Assembly (NCBI GenBank): GCA_023435305.1
Contig: JAEYRV010000053.1
Coordinates: forward strand, 67,634 to 131,633
Origin: Bacillota bacterium
Lineage (GTDB): Bacteria > Bacillota > Clostridia > Acetivibrionales > DTU013
Direction of reading: 5' to 3'
DNA length: 64,000 nucleotides
The notes below the pieces were generated by a model, which had not been told where the DNA came from, ran no database searches, and saw nothing but the letters and a program-made list of their open reading frames with translations. Both the position numbers and the translations under genes were made by a program. The first letter of the stretch is position 1. The number at the start of each line of letters is the position of its first letter. Below, piece by piece: positions 61,079 through 64,000 of the stretch.

Positions 61079-62904
61079 AAAAGGATAGTAAGCAAAAGCA
61101 GAATATAAAGAAAATATTATCAAATAACTGGTTCATCATAAAGCTGTCCTTCAGTGCGGCTCCATTTTTCATGTGTTTCATGATCTTCGAGGCGATCAAG
61201 CAGCAAGTCTTAGTATTTCTGGAGCATATATATGGTATAAAGTTTGTGCTGGAAGCTGCGGAATTTCGCAGGCCATTCAGCATTGTGCTGTATTTTCTCC
61301 TGTTCGTGTTCGGAGCGTGGGCTGTATCATTCCTGCTCAGCGGGATATATCAGAATCTTGTGTCACAGAAGGGCCTGCCCAGGGTCGAAAAGAAGCTGAG
61401 GGATATGATGTATGCCAAGGTAAAGGAGCTGGACCTGGAATGCTATGACAATCCTGAGTATTACAATGAATTCGTGCTTTCGATATCAGAGGCGGAAAAA
61501 TCTATTGCCAGGACACATAAGATACTGGAATCGATATTTGGCGGAGTGACGGCGCTGATAACCAGCGGCGTTTTCGTCCTGACAACGGACGGGCCTTCGA
61601 TATTCTTCGTACTTGCATCCTTCGGACTGACGTTCATATTCTCACAGATATTGAATAAGGTCAATTTCAGAAACAGGCTCGAGAAGAATCCTCATGAAAG
61701 GAAAAGGGCCTACGTGCACCGCGTATTTTATCTAAATGAATACGCAAAGGAGATAAGGCTCAATCCGGGTATTGGCGGAAGGCTTTTTGAAGAATTTGAC
61801 GAATCGAACAGACAGATCCGGGATGTGGAAGGAAAGTATGCAAAGAAACGTACCGTTCTGGGGTTTGTCTCTAATTATCTGGCCAACAATTTTATCAGTG
61901 ACGTGATCTATATTACTTATCTGGTATTCCGTGCCGCAGTTAGCAGGGCCATTTCCTACAGCAGTGTTGTGGTGCTCTGGAATACCTCCGGCGGCCTGAA
62001 GAGGAGCCTTCGGGACATTGCAGGTGTGGTTCCCCAGATTTCAGAAAACAGCCTTTATATAGAGAAAATACGTGATTTCCTCAACTATGAGCAAAAGATC
62101 ACCAGCACGCGCAAGCTGCCCATACCGAAGATGCAGGGAGCCCTGGAGCTCCGGAATGTCTCCTTTGGCTATACCGAAAAGGATGGTTATATCCTGAAGA
62201 ATATCAACCTGACCATCCATCCCGACGAAAGAGTGGCGCTTGTGGGATATAACGGCGCTGGGAAGACAACGCTGATCAAGCTCATTATGAGGCTCTACGA
62301 TCCGAATGAAGGGGAGATCCTGTATAACGGCATCAATATTAAAGAATTTGATGTGAAGGAATACAGGAAGCTCATAGGAACGATTTTTCAAGATTACAGG
62401 ATATTTGCGGCGACAGTCGGAGAGAATGTTGTCCTCGACGAGGATGAGAAGACCATAGAAAAAGAAAGCATGCCAGCTGTGCTCAGAGCCCTTGAATACA
62501 GCGGGTTTAAGTCTCGCCTGGACAAGCTGCCCGATGGTCTGTCTACTGAGCTGACCACTGAATTCGAGCAGGAAGGTATCGACCTGTCTGGAGGAGAAAG
62601 CCAGAAGCTGGCCATAGCCCGCGCTTTCTACAAGGATGCACAAATGGTGGTCCTTGATGAACCATCCAGTGCTCTTGACCCTATAGCCGAATACCAGCTG
62701 AATAAGACCATGCTGCAGGCAGCCGAAGGAAAATCCGTCGTGTTCATATCTCACCGGCTTTCAACGACCCGGCATGCAAACCGCATATTTATGATGGAGC
62801 AGGGCAAAGTTATCGAAGAGGGAGACCACGAGGAGCTGGTCGGGATCAAGGGCAAATATGCGGCAATGTGGAAGGCCCAGGCGGGCAAGTATGTTGATCT
62901 GTAA
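61075..62904 (+). CDS. ABC exporter half-transporter B (permease-ATPase fusion)
   Basis: The start is TTG overlapping the previous TGA, with AAGGAGG about 10 bases upstream. The 609-residue protein has six helices and an ATPase domain with Walker A GYNGAGKTT, Q-loop IFQDYRIFA, signature DLSGGESQKLAIARAF, Walker B MVVLDEPSSALDPIAE and VFISHRLSTTRHANRI. Both ATP sites of the pair look competent. The unusual SSALDPIAE sequence is shared with the partner, which supports an origin by duplication. No precursor-peptide, modifying-enzyme or regulator gene is visible beside it. Confidence 0.92.
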   Translation: MKKDSKQKQNIKKILSNNWFIIKLSFSAAPFFMCFMIFEAIKQQVLVFLEHIYGIKFVLEAAEFRRPFSIVLYFLLFVFGAWAVSFLLSGIYQNLVSQKGLPRVEKKLRDMMYAKVKELDLECYDNPEYYNEFVLSISEAEKSIARTHKILESIFGGVTALITSGVFVLTTDGPSIFFVLASFGLTFIFSQILNKVNFRNRLEKNPHERKRAYVHRVFYLNEYAKEIRLNPGIGGRLFEEFDESNRQIRDVEGKYAKKRTVLGFVSNYLANNFISDVIYITYLVFRAAVSRAISYSSVVVLWNTSGGLKRSLRDIAGVVPQISENSLYIEKIRDFLNYEQKITSTRKLPIPKMQGALELRNVSFGYTEKDGYILKNINLTIHPDERVALVGYNGAGKTTLIKLIMRLYDPNEGEILYNGINIKEFDVKEYRKLIGTIFQDYRIFAATVGENVVLDEDEKTIEKESMPAVLRALEYSGFKSRLDKLPDGLSTELTTEFEQEGIDLSGGESQKLAIARAFYKDAQMVVLDEPSSALDPIAEYQLNKTMLQAAEGKSVVFISHRLSTTRHANRIFMMEQGKVIEEGDHEELVGIKGKYAAMWKAQAGKYVDL

Positions 62905-63029
62905 AAAGGCGGTCTGGATAAAGTTACAGTATGGATAAGGCAGCGCCCGGTGTGAGGCTACAGCCGGTGTGAAGGAACAAGGTAAAAACATGATGAATCA
63001 AGAAAAATATGATAAAGGATGGGATGAAG

Positions 63030-63932
63030 ATGACTCAGAATAAATTGCAGGATATAAAAGCGGGAGATTCCAACCACATAACACGGAAATATTTTGATTC
63101 ATTACTGATTGAAATGAGGCATATCGATGCTGTTACGCCATCTACCGAAATCGAGTTATATGGCGAAACATTTTCAACGCCCATTATGACCGCAGCACTG
63201 TCACATCTGGATAATTGCCGTGCCGACGGCGCGGTAGAGATGGCAAAGGGAGCGCTAACTGCCAATGCTTTTATGTGGACCGGCATGGGTGAGGATGAAG
63301 AGTTGGAAAAAATTACGGCAGCCGGGGCAAAGACCGTGAAAATCATAAAGCCCCATGCTGACAACAGTATTATATTCAAAAAGATAGAGCACGCAGAAAA
63401 ATGCGGTGTAACAGCGCTTGGTATGGATATTGACCATGCCTTCAACAGTAAAGGTCAATATGATAATGTGCTTGGTCTGCCAATGACTCCTAAAACATTT
63501 GATGAAATAAAGAGCTTTATTGAAGCTACAAAGCTGCCTTTTATAATCAAAGGTGTGCTTAGTGTACAGGATGCTGTAAAATGTGTTGAAGCAGGAGCCC
63601 GGGGCATCGTTGTCTCACATCATCACGGAATTATGGATTATGCTGTACCTCCGCTCATGATCCTGCCGGATATAGTTAAGGCGGTAGATCACAGCATACC
63701 GGTATTTGTCGACTGCGGCATAGCCAGCGGTTATGATGCATTTAAGGCGCTGGCCCTTGGTGCTTCTGCCGTGTGTGTTGGACGTGTGCTGATGGGACCG
63801 TTATCCGATGATGGAGCGGAGGGGGTTTGCAGAAAAATCACTGAACTGACGCAGGAACTCTCCGGTGTTATGGCGCGTACATGTACAGTTGATGTTCACC
63901 ATATAGATCCGTCGTTGATACGACGGATCTAA
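63030..63932 (+). CDS. FMN-dependent alpha-hydroxy-acid dehydrogenase family protein
   Basis: ATG 63030 is chosen (AAAGGA 10 bases upstream); 63024 and 63009 are also in frame. The 300-residue TIM-barrel protein follows the FMN_dh family: RKYFDSLLIEMRHID at the start, ETFSTPIMTAALSHLD, KTVKIIKPHADNS, PFIIKGVLSVQDAVKCVEAG with the FMN-contacting lysine, the active-site region ARGIVVSHHHGIMDY in place of the usual SNHGGRQ-type motif, and the phosphate-binding ALALGASAVCVGRVLMGPL. It is shorter than lactate oxidases (about 370), like a clostridial subgroup annotated as alpha-hydroxy-acid oxidising proteins. The altered active-site motif makes the substrate uncertain. Confidence 0.85.
   Translation: MTQNKLQDIKAGDSNHITRKYFDSLLIEMRHIDAVTPSTEIELYGETFSTPIMTAALSHLDNCRADGAVEMAKGALTANAFMWTGMGEDEELEKITAAGAKTVKIIKPHADNSIIFKKIEHAEKCGVTALGMDIDHAFNSKGQYDNVLGLPMTPKTFDEIKSFIEATKLPFIIKGVLSVQDAVKCVEAGARGIVVSHHHGIMDYAVPPLMILPDIVKAVDHSIPVFVDCGIASGYDAFKALALGASAVCVGRVLMGPLSDDGAEGVCRKITELTQELSGVMARTCTVDVHHIDPSLIRRI
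63905..63930 (+). terminator. 10-bp perfect hairpin overlapping a stop codon
   Basis: AGATCCGTCG (63905-63914) pairs with CGACGGATCT (63921-63930), overlapping the TAA of the dehydrogenase gene. No T-run follows. Confidence 0.45.
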
Positions 63933-63936
63933 GAGA

Positions 63937-63951
63937 CGGGGTCAGGCTTGA
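63937..63951. repeat. single half-site of the GGGGTCAGGCTTGA family
   Basis: CGGGGTCAGGCTTGA lies 5 bases after the last stop codon. The window ends before a second arm could appear. A 13-base G-run (63969-63981) follows and may be an assembly-edge artefact. Confidence 0.8.
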
Positions 63952-64000
63952 GGGTAAAAAAGCGGGGTGGGGGGGGGGGGGATATTAATATTTTTTAATT

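Noticed and set aside
59246..62904. Bacteriocin or RiPP export cluster
   Set aside because: The exporter pair lacks a peptidase domain, precursor peptide and modifying enzymes nearby.

Overview
The window is 64 kb of one chromosome-like contig from an anaerobic, low-to-mid G+C Gram-positive bacterium of class Clostridia. I infer this from strong AGGAGG-type ribosome binding sites, frequent TTG starts, a tryptophan T-box leader, a ZTP riboswitch, ECF sigma/anti-sigma pairs, rubrerythrin, VanW and S-layer-homology remnants, and a lipoprotein family 9 cellulase. I cannot name a genus. No rRNA, tRNA, CRISPR array, intact transposase or phage gene is visible.

Layout. 1-12 kb: decayed gene ends, a nitrilase-tetR operon with tandem operators, a serine hydrolase, a first ECF sigma/anti-sigma pair (leftward), a protein of unknown function flanked by direct repeats, a truncated hydrolase with an excisionase-type regulator, wrbA and a DUF4256 gene. 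11.5-21.6 kb: a second ECF pair, a repeat-rich gap, a three-gene amidoligase cassette (DUF350-like membrane protein, glutathionylspermidine-synthase-like ATP-grasp, unknown protein with a Gly/Ser tail), an OFA-type MFS transporter, an APH-fold kinase, a gene graveyard with PKD and SLH fragments, a TPR membrane protein and a VanW protein. 21.8-31.6 kb: a two-gene ABC exporter (leftward), a GH31 glycosidase, a third ECF pair, a Trp T-box with an orphan trpB, a second serine hydrolase and a membrane-anchored alpha/beta hydrolase. 31.6-36 kb: a DUF559-like nuclease-fold protein with an 18-bp repeat tail, 1 kb of minisatellites with a MITE-like element, then the GH9 cellulase.

36-42.5 kb: a ZTP riboswitch controlling split purine genes (PurO-type IMP cyclohydrolase plus stand-alone AICAR transformylase), DUF805, PrsW, and a TetM-like translational GTPase fused to a YacP/Rae1-like NYN nuclease. 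42.6-50 kb: a TIR-TM-WD40 protein, a Gfo/Idh/MocA dehydrogenase, a chemoreceptor and an AraC regulator. 50.4-57.5 kb: a sugar ABC importer (binding protein and two permeases, no ATPase), rubrerythrin, a DUF362 lipoprotein with a YraQ-type permease, and a LURP-one-like protein. 57.6-64 kb: an NADH-rubredoxin-reductase-like flavoprotein, a heterodimeric ABC exporter and an FMN-dependent alpha-hydroxy-acid dehydrogenase.

The most notable theme outside the genes is repeats. At least two palindromic families (GGGGTCAGGCTTGA-type and GTGCC-type) and several private minisatellites sit right at the 3' ends of genes, in several cases supplying the stop codon itself. The best candidates for little-described biology are the GTPase-NYN fusion, the amidoligase cassette and the TIR-WD40 protein. 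All functional calls come from reading sequence and motifs, without database searches.
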